Assembly (NCBI RefSeq): GCF_000167355.1
Contig: NZ_AAEW02000009.1
Coordinates: 1-64,000, forward strand
Length of the DNA: 64,000 nt
Reading direction: 5' to 3'
Origin: Desulfuromonas acetoxidans DSM 684
Lineage (GTDB): Bacteria > Desulfobacterota > Desulfuromonadia > Desulfuromonadales > Desulfuromonadaceae
Shown here: positions 6,249-14,896 of the stretch, one piece after another
Layout: every line of letters starts with the position of its first letter
Numbering within the stretch: the first letter of the stretch is position 1
Program-made: the position numbers and the translations under genes
The notes under the pieces: generated by a model
Told to the model about the DNA's origin: nothing
The model's database searches: none
The model's input: the letters and a program-made list of their open reading frames with translations, nothing else

Positions 6249-7979
6249 TTAAAAGTTCCAGAATTCGTCGATCTCTTCGTCGCTGAAGTCCCAGATCGCG
6301 TTGTGCGGCGGAACCGGATCGGTCTTGAAGAACTCAGGCAGACGATCGTCCTTGTTGGTCATGCCGGCATCAAGATTGAACTGATGCTCCAGCTTGAGGA
6401 CTTTCTTACCCAGCTCGGTGACGTCATCACCGGTCAGCTCACACCCGAAGCGGGCGTTGATCATGTCGATCAATGCCGGCAGACACTCGGGAATATCCAG
6501 CGCCGGGAAGGCAACAAAGATACACATACCGGTGGAATCGATGGCTGCGGTAGCAATCTGCAGATTGCGCGACAGCTCAACCTGACCGTCTTTGCTCAGC
6601 GGATCAACAAAACCGCCGACATTGAGAATGTTGGTCGCGATAGTGTAACCGGAAGTGTGGTCTGCGCCCATGGTGCTGGTGGCATAGGTGATGCCGATAC
6701 CCTTAACACTGCGCGGATCGTAAGCCGGAATACCCTGGTTCTTGACAACAGGAACACGGGTCACGCCGTAGGTACGACCGACATTGCCGGCACCACCACC
6801 GAGGATACGACCCAGAGGGGTGCCTTTGCCGATCTCTTCGCGCAGCATGCGCAGAATCCCTTTGCCGTCACCGAACGGCAGGATGCCTGCTTCCATGGCC
6901 ACACCGAACATAACGACGGTTTCGATGGAATCAACACCGATATCATCCATGATGTTGTCGGCTTCAGCGATCTCGTCGAGGTTTTCAACACAGCAGTTGG
7001 CTCCCATGCCCCAGATGGTCTCGTACTCGAAACCGGAGGTGACATAGTTGCCGTCTTTGTCGTTGTATACCTGGGAGCACTGGATGATGCAGCCCTTATG
7101 GCAACCGTGCTTGGGGCTACCGCCACGCTCAACGATGGTGTCGTGCATGGTCTCACCACTGATGTTGTCGTGGGCGTCAAACTGGCCATAGGTGAAGTTA
7201 CGGGTCGGCAGGCCACCGGCTTCGTTGAGGATATTGACCAGAACGTTGGTGCCGTAGGTGGGCAGACCTTCGCCGCTGACCGGGTGGTCGAGCATCGCCT
7301 TAGCAAACACGCGGGCGGCTTTTTTGAAGGTGTCGGGGTCCGCGATGGGCACCGCACCGGCACCTTCGGAATCCACGGTCATGAACTTGATTTTTTTCGA
7401 ACCCATAACAGCACCCATACCGCCACGGCCGTGGCTGCGGATTTTGCCGTCGGGATCTTTAACTGAAATGTTGGCAGACGCCATCTTCAATTCGCCGGGC
7501 AGGCCGATGGTCATGACACCGATTTTCTTGTCATATTTTTCCACCATGGCATCGATGACAGCAAAGTTGCCGCTACCGAGCAGCTCGGACTCTTCGGCGA
7601 TGGTCACGCCGTCTTTGGTGATGTGCAGGCTGTAGAACTTGTCCTCTTTGGGCATGCCCTCAATGATCATCGCCTTGATGCCCATGCGGGCGAATTGCTG
7701 GGCGGTGGTGCCGCCGGCATTACTCTCTTTGATGCCGCCGGTCAGCGGACTTTTAGCGCCGCAGGACATACGACCGGATTGGGCCGCAGCGGTACCACTA
7801 AGCAGGCCAGGGGCAAAAACGAGTTTGTTTTTTTCTCCCAGAGGATGGCATTCAGGATCAACCTCGGTAGCTACGATGGTTGAGGTCAGGGCACGACCAC
7901 CGAGACCAGCCCATTCAGCCGGGACGTCTTCAACGGTGGTGGTCAGGTCGGTCATGTTAACGCGGAAAATCTTATCCAT
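6249..7979 (-). CDS. Aldehyde:ferredoxin oxidoreductase (tungsten/pterin enzyme)
   Basis: The enzyme oxidises aldehydes to carboxylic acids, or reduces acids in reverse, with ferredoxin as partner, using a bis-pterin tungsten site and a [4Fe-4S] cluster. The 576-residue protein begins MDKIFRVNMTDLTT like the family and has the N-terminal pterin-binding domain up to about residue 210, including GGRALTS and RSHGRGGMGAVMGSKK. Three cluster Cys residues are at 293, 297 and 301 (CHKGCIIQC), a spacing of C-x3-C-x3-C. A later Cys in DSTGMCIF fits the fourth ligand. AAGGAG precedes the ATG at 7979. A cofactor riboswitch lies upstream, and moaD, thiF-like and moaA genes follow. The choice of tungsten over molybdenum is inferred from the family and from the Tup-type transporter. 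Confidence 0.95.
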   Translation of the reverse strand: MDKIFRVNMTDLTTTVEDVPAEWAGLGGRALTSTIVATEVDPECHPLGEKNKLVFAPGLLSGTAAAQSGRMSCGAKSPLTGGIKESNAGGTTAQQFARMGIKAMIIEGMPKEDKFYSLHITKDGVTIAEESELLGSGNFAVIDAMVEKYDKKIGVMTIGLPGELKMASANISVKDPDGKIRSHGRGGMGAVMGSKKIKFMTVDSEGAGAVPIADPDTFKKAARVFAKAMLDHPVSGEGLPTYGTNVLVNILNEAGGLPTRNFTYGQFDAHDNISGETMHDTIVERGGSPKHGCHKGCIIQCSQVYNDKDGNYVTSGFEYETIWGMGANCCVENLDEIAEADNIMDDIGVDSIETVVMFGVAMEAGILPFGDGKGILRMLREEIGKGTPLGRILGGGAGNVGRTYGVTRVPVVKNQGIPAYDPRSVKGIGITYATSTMGADHTSGYTIATNILNVGGFVDPLSKDGQVELSRNLQIATAAIDSTGMCIFVAFPALDIPECLPALIDMINARFGCELTGDDVTELGKKVLKLEHQFNLDAGMTNKDDRLPEFFKTDPVPPHNAIWDFSDEEIDEFWNF

Positions 7980-8029
7980 GTGTGTCAGGCTCCTTTGCAG
8001 TGTCTTAACGTTAAGCGCATGGTAAGAAT

Positions 8030-8123
8030 CTCCTTTCCAAGACTGGGAGGCCACACCGTTTCCAATGCAACCCTGAGGCCTGTCCCCTTAAAGGCAACCT
8101 CCGTAGGGGGGGCAGGCTCGGAG
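8030..8123 (-). promoter_or_regulatory. Moco/Tuco riboswitch upstream of aor
   Basis: On the minus strand the leader runs CTCCGAGCC, then GGCCTCAGGGTTGC, GGAAAC, GGCCTCCCAGTCTTGG and AAAGGAG. CTCC and GGAG at the ends can close the outer stem. These are the conserved blocks of the molybdenum/tungsten cofactor RNA motif, and the same blocks in the same order occur at 10121-10212. It starts 20 bases after the adh terminator and ends 50 bases before the aor start. It would sense the cofactor that aor needs. Confidence 0.85.
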
Positions 8124-8142
8124 ATCTTGATAGTACTTAATT

Positions 8143-8173
8143 GAGAAAATAGGGAGAGGCCGAAGCCTCTCCC
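8143..8173 (-). terminator. Terminator after iron alcohol dehydrogenase
   Basis: On the minus strand GGGAGAGGC TTCG GCCTCTCCC forms a perfect stem with a stable tetraloop followed by TATTTTC. It separates adh from the riboswitch and aor. A possible minus-strand -10 box TACTAT at about 8130-8135 would start transcription close to the first riboswitch base, but no good -35 box is seen. Confidence 0.88.
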
Positions 8174-8226
8174 ATGCTGGTCGTTTCCGACGATAGTCCG
8201 TCAGATCAGCCCGTGAGGGCCGGGTG

Positions 8227-9390
8227 TTACATTGCTGCCTTGTAGATGTCGATCACTTGCTCCAACTTCGCTTTGAGGGGGTTGGTCAGCATGCAGGCAT
8301 CTTTCTGAGCGTTCTCTGCCATGATCTTCAGATCTTCTTCTTTAACACCCAGCTCGGTCAGACCGGCAGGGATACCAACGTCTGCGGACAGACGACGGAT
8401 GGCTGCGATGGCAACTTCAGCGGCTTCAACGTCAGACAGGCCGTCGATGTTCTCGCCCATGGCAACAGCGATGTCAGCGAAACGCTTCACGTTGGCAATG
8501 GAGTTGAATTCGCAAACAACCGGCAGCAGGACAGCGTTGCAGACACCGTGAGGCAGGTTGTAGAAGCCACCCAGTTGGTGAGCCATGGCGTGAACGTAAC
8601 CGAGGCTGGCGTTGTTGAATGCCATACCGGCCAGGTACTCAGCGTAAGCCATCTTGTCGCGGGCTTCCATGTTCTCGCCGTTGGCAACAGCTTGACGCAG
8701 GTACTCAGCGACCAGCTCGATCGCTTTGATCGCGCAAGCGTCAGTGATCGGAGTAGCGATGGTGGAAACATAAGCCTCAACAGCGTGAGTCAGTGCATCC
8801 ATACCGGTCGCAGCAGTCAGAGGAGCCGGCTTGCCAACCATCAGAACAGGATCATTGATCGCGATGTTCGGCGTGCAGCGCCAGTCAACAATGGCCATTT
8901 TAACGTGGGTGTCCGTGTTGGTGATGATGCAGAAACGGGTCATTTCAGACGCGGTACCTGCAGTGGTGTTGATGGCCAGGAACGGAGGCATGGATTTGGT
9001 GGACTGGTTCACACCTTCGAAATCACGAATCTGGCCGCCGTTACCAACAACCAGGCCTACACCTTTACCGCAGTCGTGGGAGCTACCACCACCCAGGGTG
9101 ATGATGCCGTCACACTTGTTGTCTTCGTAGACTTTAACGCCATCGGCAACGTTCTTATCTGTCGGGTTAGGCTCAGCGCCGTCAAAGATAACAGCTTCCA
9201 GACCGGCAGCTTCAACATAACCTTTGATGGTGTCGGCAACGCCCATGGCAGCCAGGCCAGCGTCGGTAACGATGAGCAGCTTGGTAGCGCCCAGTGCTTT
9301 TGCTTGATCGCCGGCTTCCTTGGCACAACCTACCCCCATCAAAGATACTGTCGGGATGAAGAAACCGTAAGTTTGATCTGCTAATGCCAT
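8227..9390 (-). CDS. Iron-containing (group III) alcohol dehydrogenase
   Basis: The enzyme interconverts alcohols and aldehydes with NAD(H) and Fe2+. The 387-residue length is normal for the family. It has the dinucleotide-binding GGGSSHDCGKGVG motif near residue 97 and the iron-binding signature around AMAHQLGGFYNLPHG with conserved His residues. CAAAGGAGAG precedes the ATG at 9390. It is the first gene of the leftward block and is followed by a terminator and then by aor. Together they would oxidise an alcohol to an aldehyde and then to an acid. A sigma-54-type promoter lies 160 bases upstream. Confidence 0.95.
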   Translation of the reverse strand: MALADQTYGFFIPTVSLMGVGCAKEAGDQAKALGATKLLIVTDAGLAAMGVADTIKGYVEAAGLEAVIFDGAEPNPTDKNVADGVKVYEDNKCDGIITLGGGSSHDCGKGVGLVVGNGGQIRDFEGVNQSTKSMPPFLAINTTAGTASEMTRFCIITNTDTHVKMAIVDWRCTPNIAINDPVLMVGKPAPLTAATGMDALTHAVEAYVSTIATPITDACAIKAIELVAEYLRQAVANGENMEARDKMAYAEYLAGMAFNNASLGYVHAMAHQLGGFYNLPHGVCNAVLLPVVCEFNSIANVKRFADIAVAMGENIDGLSDVEAAEVAIAAIRRLSADVGIPAGLTELGVKEEDLKIMAENAQKDACMLTNPLKAKLEQVIDIYKAAM

Positions 9391-9551
9391 TAGTTCTCTC
9401 CTTTGTTGCTGTTGTGAATGAGACATAACGTCCGCATGACAGTCTCTCAAATCCGCCCGGCTCCTCCATCGATAGTGATGTGAAATAGATCCGGTAGAAT
9501 CCCTGCACCAGAACACCTGATTCAGGTACGGACAACGCTACCTCCCCTTAG

Positions 9552-9567
9552 AGCAACTTGGATGCCA
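9552..9567 (-). promoter_or_regulatory. Sigma-54-type promoter for adh
   Basis: The minus strand reads TGGCAT CCAAG TTGCT. The -24 GG and -12 GC elements have the exact sigma-54 spacing (TGGCAC-N5-TTGCW, one mismatch). It faces the iron alcohol dehydrogenase, leaving a leader of about 150 bases. A sigma-54 activator is encoded in the opposite gene block. Confidence 0.75.
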
Positions 9568-9615
9568 CTTTTAAATATTTTTCTAAAAACCTCCGTAATT
9601 CAATAGAGTTACATA

Positions 9616-9921
9616 GTGGAACACCACGTTGTTGTCTACAGAATCGGCAAGTTACGACTTGTCGTCAACGCGACGATTTGATCCAGTTTGGAACACAATG
9701 CAACAGCTCGTCACACACGGATCACCAGAATGGAACACCCCACAAATCCTTTTTCATGTGACAAACCCGGAATATCCGGCCTGCCCCGACCGCACCAACC
9801 GTTCCCAATTGGCACAGAGCCAGCTCAAGTTCGTGACAATGCGTGCCACTTTGTTACACTTTTATTGCGTTCGTCCTGACACTGAAAAAAGAGGTCCACG
9901 GCTCTGGTACAGATTGGAACA
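9616..9921. promoter_or_regulatory. Candidate activator-binding region (TGGAACA repeats, palindromes)
   Basis: TGGAACA occurs four times in one orientation, at 9617, 9689, 9731 and 9915. The first copy is embedded in the palindrome GTGGAACACCAC. At 9649-9669 two overlapping inverted repeats occur, CAAGTTACGACTTG and ACGACTTGTCGT. The region lies between two outward-facing sigma-54-type promoters, which is where an enhancer-binding activator would bind. Which element is the true operator is not known. No gene is seen between 9391 and 10313. Confidence 0.55.
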
Positions 9922-10038
9922 GTTGACCTCGACTTGCACAACAACCTGTAAAACAAGGAGGTTACATCGACAATCCCCCGTAAAAACAGCTCAAGTTCCA
10001 CCCGCATAGCCTTTTTTAATGGCTCACCCTCCAAGATT

Positions 10039-10054
10039 GTGCACGAGACTTGCA
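10039..10054 (+). promoter_or_regulatory. Candidate sigma-54 promoter for tupABC block
   Basis: The sequence GTGCACG AGAC TTGCA matches the sigma-54 consensus TGGCACG-rNNN-TTGCA with a perfect -12 box and spacing, but the -24 GG is TG. Transcription would start near 10066, about 55 bases before the riboswitch. Confidence 0.55.
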
Positions 10055-10120
10055 CGTATACAGGCTGCCATAAAAAAGAGCTGTCGGTTGCCCAAAGCAC
10101 CGACACGAAAATAGTTACAA

Positions 10121-10212
10121 CTCCGAGTCTGTTCACCTACCGGCACATCCCAAGGTGGCAGGCCTATGGGTTCTTCGGGAAACTGGCGAGCCTCCCACTC
10201 TTGGAAAGGAGC
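10121..10212 (+). promoter_or_regulatory. Moco/Tuco riboswitch upstream of tupA
   Basis: The leader has CTCCGAG at its 5' end, then GGTGGCAGGCCTATGGGTT, CGGGAAAC, GAGCCTCCCACTCTTGG and AAAGGAG. It shares all main blocks with the element upstream of aor and with the known molybdenum/tungsten cofactor RNA motif. It precedes tupA by about 100 bases. Cofactor excess would be expected to turn down metal uptake. Confidence 0.86.
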
Positions 10213-10313
10213 TGACGGACATTAATCATCAAGGTGACTGGTGCCGTTTTTTGTCTTTCCCGGCGATGGAGGGTCATTTTATTTCAACCCCTTTGTTTGA
10301 AGGAAAAATTGTT

Positions 10314-11120
10314 ATGAAACAACTGCGAATGGTACTCTTTTCATTGATGATCGTCCTGCTGCTGGCTGGGGCCGCCTTGGCTCAGGAGCACCTGAAGCTG
10401 GCCACGACCACATCGACGGAAAACTCCGGTCTGCTCAGTGCTCTGCTGCCGACCTTTGAAGCGCAGAACAACTGCAAGGTCGACGTGATTGCCGTGGGTA
10501 CCGGCAAGGCAATCAAGCTGGGTATGGCTGGCGATGTGGATGTCATCCTGGTCCACGCCCGTGCCAAGGAAGATGCATTTGTCGACGGCGGCTACGGCGT
10601 TGATCGTCAGGATGTGATGTACAATGATTTTGTCGTCGTCGGTCCGCCAGCAGACCCGGCAGGCATTAAAGGCACCAGTGACGTGGCTGCGGCTCTGGCG
10701 AAAATTGCCCACAGCAAAGCGACCTTCGTCTCACGTGGTGATGAGTCTGGCACCCACTTTAAAGAGTTGGCACTGTGGAAAGCTGCGGATTTAAAACCAG
10801 CCGGCGACTGGTATCTCGAAGCGGGGCGCGGCATGGGGGAAGTTCTCACCATGGCCGATGAGCGCCAGGGCTATGCTCTGACCGACCGCGGCACCTACAT
10901 TGCCTATCAGGGCAAAATCGACCTGCAGGTTGTTGTTGAAGGCGACAAGCGGTTGTTTAACCCGTATGGCGTCATTCCGGTGAATCCAGCCAAGCATCCG
11001 CATGCAAAGTATGAACTGGCCACGGCGTTTGCCAATTTTCTCACCGGTGAAACCGGGCAGAAGATGATTGACGGCTACCGGAAAAACAACCAACAACTGT
11101 TTTTCACCTACGAGAAATAA
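10314..11120 (+). CDS. tupA: Tungstate ABC transporter, substrate-binding protein
   Basis: This 268-residue periplasmic protein has a clear signal peptide (MKQLRMVLFSLMIVLLLAGAALAQ). The mature part begins EHLKLATTTSTENSGLL, and the Thr-Thr-Thr-Ser motif is the anion-binding signature of TupA. It is followed by tupB and tupC. AAGGA precedes the ATG at 10314. A cofactor riboswitch lies in the leader. The assignment to tungstate rather than molybdate rests on the TTTS motif and the aldehyde oxidoreductase context. WtpA or ModA types look different. Confidence 0.93.
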   Translation: MKQLRMVLFSLMIVLLLAGAALAQEHLKLATTTSTENSGLLSALLPTFEAQNNCKVDVIAVGTGKAIKLGMAGDVDVILVHARAKEDAFVDGGYGVDRQDVMYNDFVVVGPPADPAGIKGTSDVAAALAKIAHSKATFVSRGDESGTHFKELALWKAADLKPAGDWYLEAGRGMGEVLTMADERQGYALTDRGTYIAYQGKIDLQVVVEGDKRLFNPYGVIPVNPAKHPHAKYELATAFANFLTGETGQKMIDGYRKNNQQLFFTYEK

Positions 11121-11129
11121 GGATCGCCG

Positions 11130-11822
11130 GTGAGCTTTATTGTTGAATCATTGCGCACAGCGTTTGCGCTGATTCTGTCTTTCGACGGGGAGGTGTTCAA
11201 TACAGTGAACACCTCCCTGACGATCTCGAGTGTAGCCATTGTCATCGCCACACTGATCAGTGTGCCCATCGGCATCGTCATTGCCCTCAACCAGTTCACC
11301 GGCAAAACCATTTGCCTGACACTGCTGAACACGTTGATGGCTTTGCCGACGGTGGTAGTCGGCTTGGTGGTGTACGGTTTCCTCAGCCGTCAGGGGCCTC
11401 TGGGTCAGTTCGGTTTGCTGTTTACTCCAGGCGCCATGATTATCGGTCAGACGATTCTGGCCACGCCCATCGTCACCAATTACACCCTGGCGGCGGTGGT
11501 CGGATCGGATCCACGCATTTTGCCGACAGCCCAAACATTGGGAGCCGGCCCTCTGACCAGTGTACTGGTTCTGGTTAAAGAGATCCGTTTCGGCATTATG
11601 GCCGCCCTGATTGCCGGTTTTGGCCGCATCATTGCCGAAGTGGGCGTGGCCATGATGCTCGGCGGCAACATTCGCGGCTATACCCGCACCATGACCACGG
11701 CGATTGCTCTGGAAACCAGCAAAGGGGAATTCGCTTTTGGTCTGGCCCTGGGCATCATTTTGTTGTCCGTGGCCCTGGCGATTAATATTTTTCTCAATCT
11801 TCTGCAACAGAGGTCCCGATGA
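11130..11822 (+). CDS. tupB: Tungstate ABC transporter, permease
   Basis: This 230-residue inner-membrane permease has about five hydrophobic segments and the binding-protein-dependent transport signature near LGAGPLTSVLVLVKEIRFGIMAA. It starts at a GTG with AAGGA upstream, nine bases after the tupA stop, and overlaps tupC by four bases. It is the membrane channel for tungstate import with TupA and TupC. Confidence 0.92.
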   Translation: MSFIVESLRTAFALILSFDGEVFNTVNTSLTISSVAIVIATLISVPIGIVIALNQFTGKTICLTLLNTLMALPTVVVGLVVYGFLSRQGPLGQFGLLFTPGAMIIGQTILATPIVTNYTLAAVVGSDPRILPTAQTLGAGPLTSVLVLVKEIRFGIMAALIAGFGRIIAEVGVAMMLGGNIRGYTRTMTTAIALETSKGEFAFGLALGIILLSVALAINIFLNLLQQRSR

Positions 11823-12514
11823 GTGAACTGTACCGTCTTGAACAGATCCGCTACCGCTATGCCAATGAGCAGCGCTGCGCCCTGGACATCGCGTCTTTGT
11901 CATTCGCAACCGGACACCTCTACGCACTGCATGGCGCCAACGGCTCCGGCAAGAGTACCTTGCTCAATTGCCTGGCGCTGCTTATTAACCCGCAAAGCGG
12001 GTCACTCTATTTCAGGCAACGCCGTGTCCAGAGGGGCTGGTTCTCCCTGCCACGGTTACGCCGTCAGATCACGTTGGTCCACCAGACGCCTTATCTGTTT
12101 GACGGCACGGTCAACGACAATCTGCGCGTGGCCCTGCGGCTCGGTGGCATCTGCTCCAATCAGGCACAGCAGGCAGTTGATGACGCACTGGACAGTGTCG
12201 GCCTGGCAGATTTTCACAACCGCAGCGCACGTGAACTCTCGGGCGGAGAACAAAAAAGGGTCGCCATTGCCCGCGCTCTGGCCTTACGTCCCAAAGTTCT
12301 GCTCCTTGATGAGCCAACAGCCAATATGGACAAATACAGTGTCGAGCGACTCGAACAACTGATCTCCACCCTGCCCGATCAGGGCATCACCGTGATTATC
12401 GCCAGTCATGACCAGGCTCAGGCCCAGCGTCTCGGCAGTCAGGTGATCGAACTTCAGGGGGGGCAGGTGGTTACGTCGGACGACATGATGATAAAGGAAA
12501 AATCCTATGCTTAG
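11819..12514 (+). CDS. tupC: Tungstate ABC transporter, ATP-binding protein
   Basis: This 231-residue ATPase drives tungstate import. It has Walker A GANGSGKST, the signature LSGGEQKR, and Walker B VLLLDEPTANMD with the switch His in IIASHD. The start overlaps the tupB stop (ATGA), and its end overlaps the moeA start by eight bases, so uptake and metal insertion are translationally linked. Confidence 0.93.
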   Translation: MSELYRLEQIRYRYANEQRCALDIASLSFATGHLYALHGANGSGKSTLLNCLALLINPQSGSLYFRQRRVQRGWFSLPRLRRQITLVHQTPYLFDGTVNDNLRVALRLGGICSNQAQQAVDDALDSVGLADFHNRSARELSGGEQKRVAIARALALRPKVLLLDEPTANMDKYSVERLEQLISTLPDQGITVIIASHDQAQAQRLGSQVIELQGGQVVTSDDMMIKEKSYA

Positions 12515-13709
12515 TTTCCAACAGGCCCGCCAAACCATTCTCGACCATGTCACACCTCTCGGTGTTGAACGGGTCGGCCTTCTTGATGCCAGTGAGCGTA
12601 TTGTTGCCGAAGATATCATTGCACCGTGGAGTCTGCCGGTGTGGGACAACTCGGCCATGGATGGCTTTGCCGTCCGCCATGACGATTGTTCAAATGACGG
12701 CACTCTGACCATCAGCGGCTACATTCCCGCCGGTGGTTATAGCAATGACCCGGTACAACCCGGTACAGCCGTGCGCATCATGACCGGCGCGCCGATTCCA
12801 CCGGGTGCCGACACCGTCGTGCCGTTCGAGGAGACCAGTGAAAAGGGTGATCAATTGACCATTCGCGGTTCCGTCACCGTCGGAGACCATATCCGCGTTA
12901 AAGGCGAGGATATCACCGACGGCGAGAACATTCTTACTGCCGGTTCTCTGCTACGCCCTGCGGAGATCGGGCTGCTGGCAACATTTAATAAAGTGATCGT
13001 CCCGGTGTACCGGAGACCCCGTGTCGCCATTTTGGCGACCGGAGATGAGCTGATCGAACCGGGCACACCACCCAACAACCATCAGATTGTCAATTGCAAC
13101 AGTTTTGCCGTGGCCGCAGCCCTCAAAGAGATTGGCGCTGAACCGATCCTGCTCGGCATCGCCCGCGACAACCGCGAAAGCCACCTGCAGAAGATCAAGG
13201 AAGGGCTTAAAGCGGACGCGTTGATCACTTCTGCCGGTGTTTCCGCCGGTGATCGTGACCTGGTGCGTGACATCCTTGAAGAACTTGACGTCAAATCAGT
13301 ATTTTGGAAGATCGACATTAAACCGGGACGCCCGACGGCCTTTGCCATGTATGGCGACAAGCCGGTGTTCTCCCTGCCCGGCAACCCAGTGTCGACCATG
13401 ATCACGTTTGAGGAGTTCGTCAAACCGGCGTTGTTGAAGATGATGGGCCACCGCCGCGTCTTTCATCCTACGGTGCGGGCGATCCTCAAAGATGATGTGA
13501 AAAAGAAATCGGGACGCACCCAGTTTATGCGGGTGTTTGTCACCATGCAGAACGGCCAGTATCTTGCCAGCACTTCGGGCGATCAGAATACCGGCATTCT
13601 CAAGACCATGATTCGCGCCAACGGCCTGGCGATCCTTCCGGCAGCGCCCGACCACATCGGCTCCGGAGCCCAGGTTGACGTGCAATTGATCGGCGGAGAC
13701 TATGTTTAG
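12507..13709 (+). CDS. moeA: Molybdopterin molybdenumtransferase MoeA
   Basis: MoeA inserts molybdate or tungstate into adenylated molybdopterin. The 400-residue protein has the expected domain order: WDNSAMDGFAVR near residue 48, TGAPIPPGADTVVPFE, the MPT-binding domain with GDELIEPG, TSAGVSAGDRD and GRPTAFAMYGDKPVFSLPGNPVS, and a C-terminal beta domain. It overlaps tupC, which suggests that it serves tungsten insertion for the aldehyde oxidoreductase. Many bacteria with both metals carry two MoeA paralogues; a second one is not in this window. Confidence 0.95.
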   Translation: MLSFQQARQTILDHVTPLGVERVGLLDASERIVAEDIIAPWSLPVWDNSAMDGFAVRHDDCSNDGTLTISGYIPAGGYSNDPVQPGTAVRIMTGAPIPPGADTVVPFEETSEKGDQLTIRGSVTVGDHIRVKGEDITDGENILTAGSLLRPAEIGLLATFNKVIVPVYRRPRVAILATGDELIEPGTPPNNHQIVNCNSFAVAAALKEIGAEPILLGIARDNRESHLQKIKEGLKADALITSAGVSAGDRDLVRDILEELDVKSVFWKIDIKPGRPTAFAMYGDKPVFSLPGNPVSTMITFEEFVKPALLKMMGHRRVFHPTVRAILKDDVKKKSGRTQFMRVFVTMQNGQYLASTSGDQNTGILKTMIRANGLAILPAAPDHIGSGAQVDVQLIGGDYV

Positions 13710-13723
13710 GATTGGAGTGTACA

Positions 13724-14872
13724 ATGAATATCAGTAAGTTTGTCATGCCGGAGGTGATCTTCGGCCGCGGCAGTCTCAGCCAGATCGGCGACAGCGCCCT
13801 GCGTATCGGCGCCTCGAAAGTGTTTGTCGTCAGTGATGAAGATGTGATCAATGCCGGCTGGGTCGATAAAGCCAAGCATTACCTCCATGCCAGCGGCCTT
13901 GAAACGGTCACCTACGCAGCGCTGACCACCAATCCCAAGGACTACGAAGTGGATGAAGGCCTGCTGCGCTACCTCGAATCCGGTTGCGACGCCATTGTCG
14001 TGGTCGGCGGCGGCAGCCCGACAGACGTTGCCAAGGCGATTGCCATCCTGGCCACCAACGGCGGTGTGCTGCGCGACTACGAAGGGATCAACAAAGTCAC
14101 CCGGCCGTTGCCACCAATGGTGATCGCTCCCAGTACCGCTGGGGCTGGTTCCGAAGTCACCCAGTTTGCCATCATCGTCGATTCCAAACGGCAGCTGAAA
14201 ATGTCGATCATCTCCAAATCACTGGTGCCGGATATCGCCATCGTCGACCCGGAGTTACTGCGCACCAAGGATTCCGCTCTGGCCGCCGCCACCGGCATCG
14301 ATGCCTTTACCCACGGTATTGAAACCTATGTGTCGCTGGCGGCAACACCGATGACCGAGATCCATTCACTCAAATGCATTGAACTGGCATCACAGTATCT
14401 GCGCAAGGCGGTCAACGACCGCAGTGACATGGATGCCAACACCAATATGTCGATGGCCAGTCTCACCGGGGGCCTGGCACTGTCCAACGCCATTCTCGGT
14501 GCCACCCATGCCATGACCCATCAGGTGGACGGCCTGCTTGATAAACATCATGGTGAGTCCAATGCGGCAATCCTGCCCCATGTTATGGAATTCAACCTGC
14601 CCGCCTGTCCGGAGAAATTCCGCGACATCGCTATTGCCATGGGAGAGCAGGTACGCGGCATGACCGTAGAAGAAGCCGCCCGACAATCCATTGTCGCCGT
14701 CAACAATCTGCTGTCCGATATCGGACTTCATCAGGGCTTGGGCGAAATCGGTTTGCCGCTCGATGCCATTGACCGCCTGAGTCACAACGCGTTGAACGAT
14801 GCCTGTCTGGTCACCAACCCGCGGCCGGCCAGTTACGAGCAGATCGCGGAAATTTTCCACAAAGCCATGTAG
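13724..14872 (+). CDS. Iron-containing alcohol dehydrogenase, second copy
   Basis: This 382-residue group III alcohol dehydrogenase has GGGSPTDVAKA near residue 93, APSTAGAGSEVTQFA, and the iron-binding region GATHAMTHQVDGLLDKHHGESNA with its conserved His residues. The ATG at 13724 follows TTGGAG. It differs clearly in sequence from the copy at 8227-9390, so it is not a recent duplicate. It lies 15 bases after moeA and 24 bases before the histidine kinase. It may act on a different alcohol or in the reductive direction. Confidence 0.94.
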   Translation: MNISKFVMPEVIFGRGSLSQIGDSALRIGASKVFVVSDEDVINAGWVDKAKHYLHASGLETVTYAALTTNPKDYEVDEGLLRYLESGCDAIVVVGGGSPTDVAKAIAILATNGGVLRDYEGINKVTRPLPPMVIAPSTAGAGSEVTQFAIIVDSKRQLKMSIISKSLVPDIAIVDPELLRTKDSALAAATGIDAFTHGIETYVSLAATPMTEIHSLKCIELASQYLRKAVNDRSDMDANTNMSMASLTGGLALSNAILGATHAMTHQVDGLLDKHHGESNAAILPHVMEFNLPACPEKFRDIAIAMGEQVRGMTVEEAARQSIVAVNNLLSDIGLHQGLGEIGLPLDAIDRLSHNALNDACLVTNPRPASYEQIAEIFHKAM

Positions 14873-14896
14873 CAACAACACGGCTGAGGAGGAACG

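Noticed and set aside
6303-7466. Long open frame of 387 codons opposite aor
   Set aside because: It is antisense to a clear AOR gene and has no recognisable domain or ribosome-binding site; it follows from third-position base bias.
8224-9384. Long open frame of 386 codons opposite the iron alcohol dehydrogenase
   Set aside because: It mirrors the dehydrogenase gene almost exactly and has no family features.
9838-9860. Another sigma-54-like site, TGGCACGCATTGTCA on the minus strand
   Set aside because: The -12 element is wrong in sequence and spacing.
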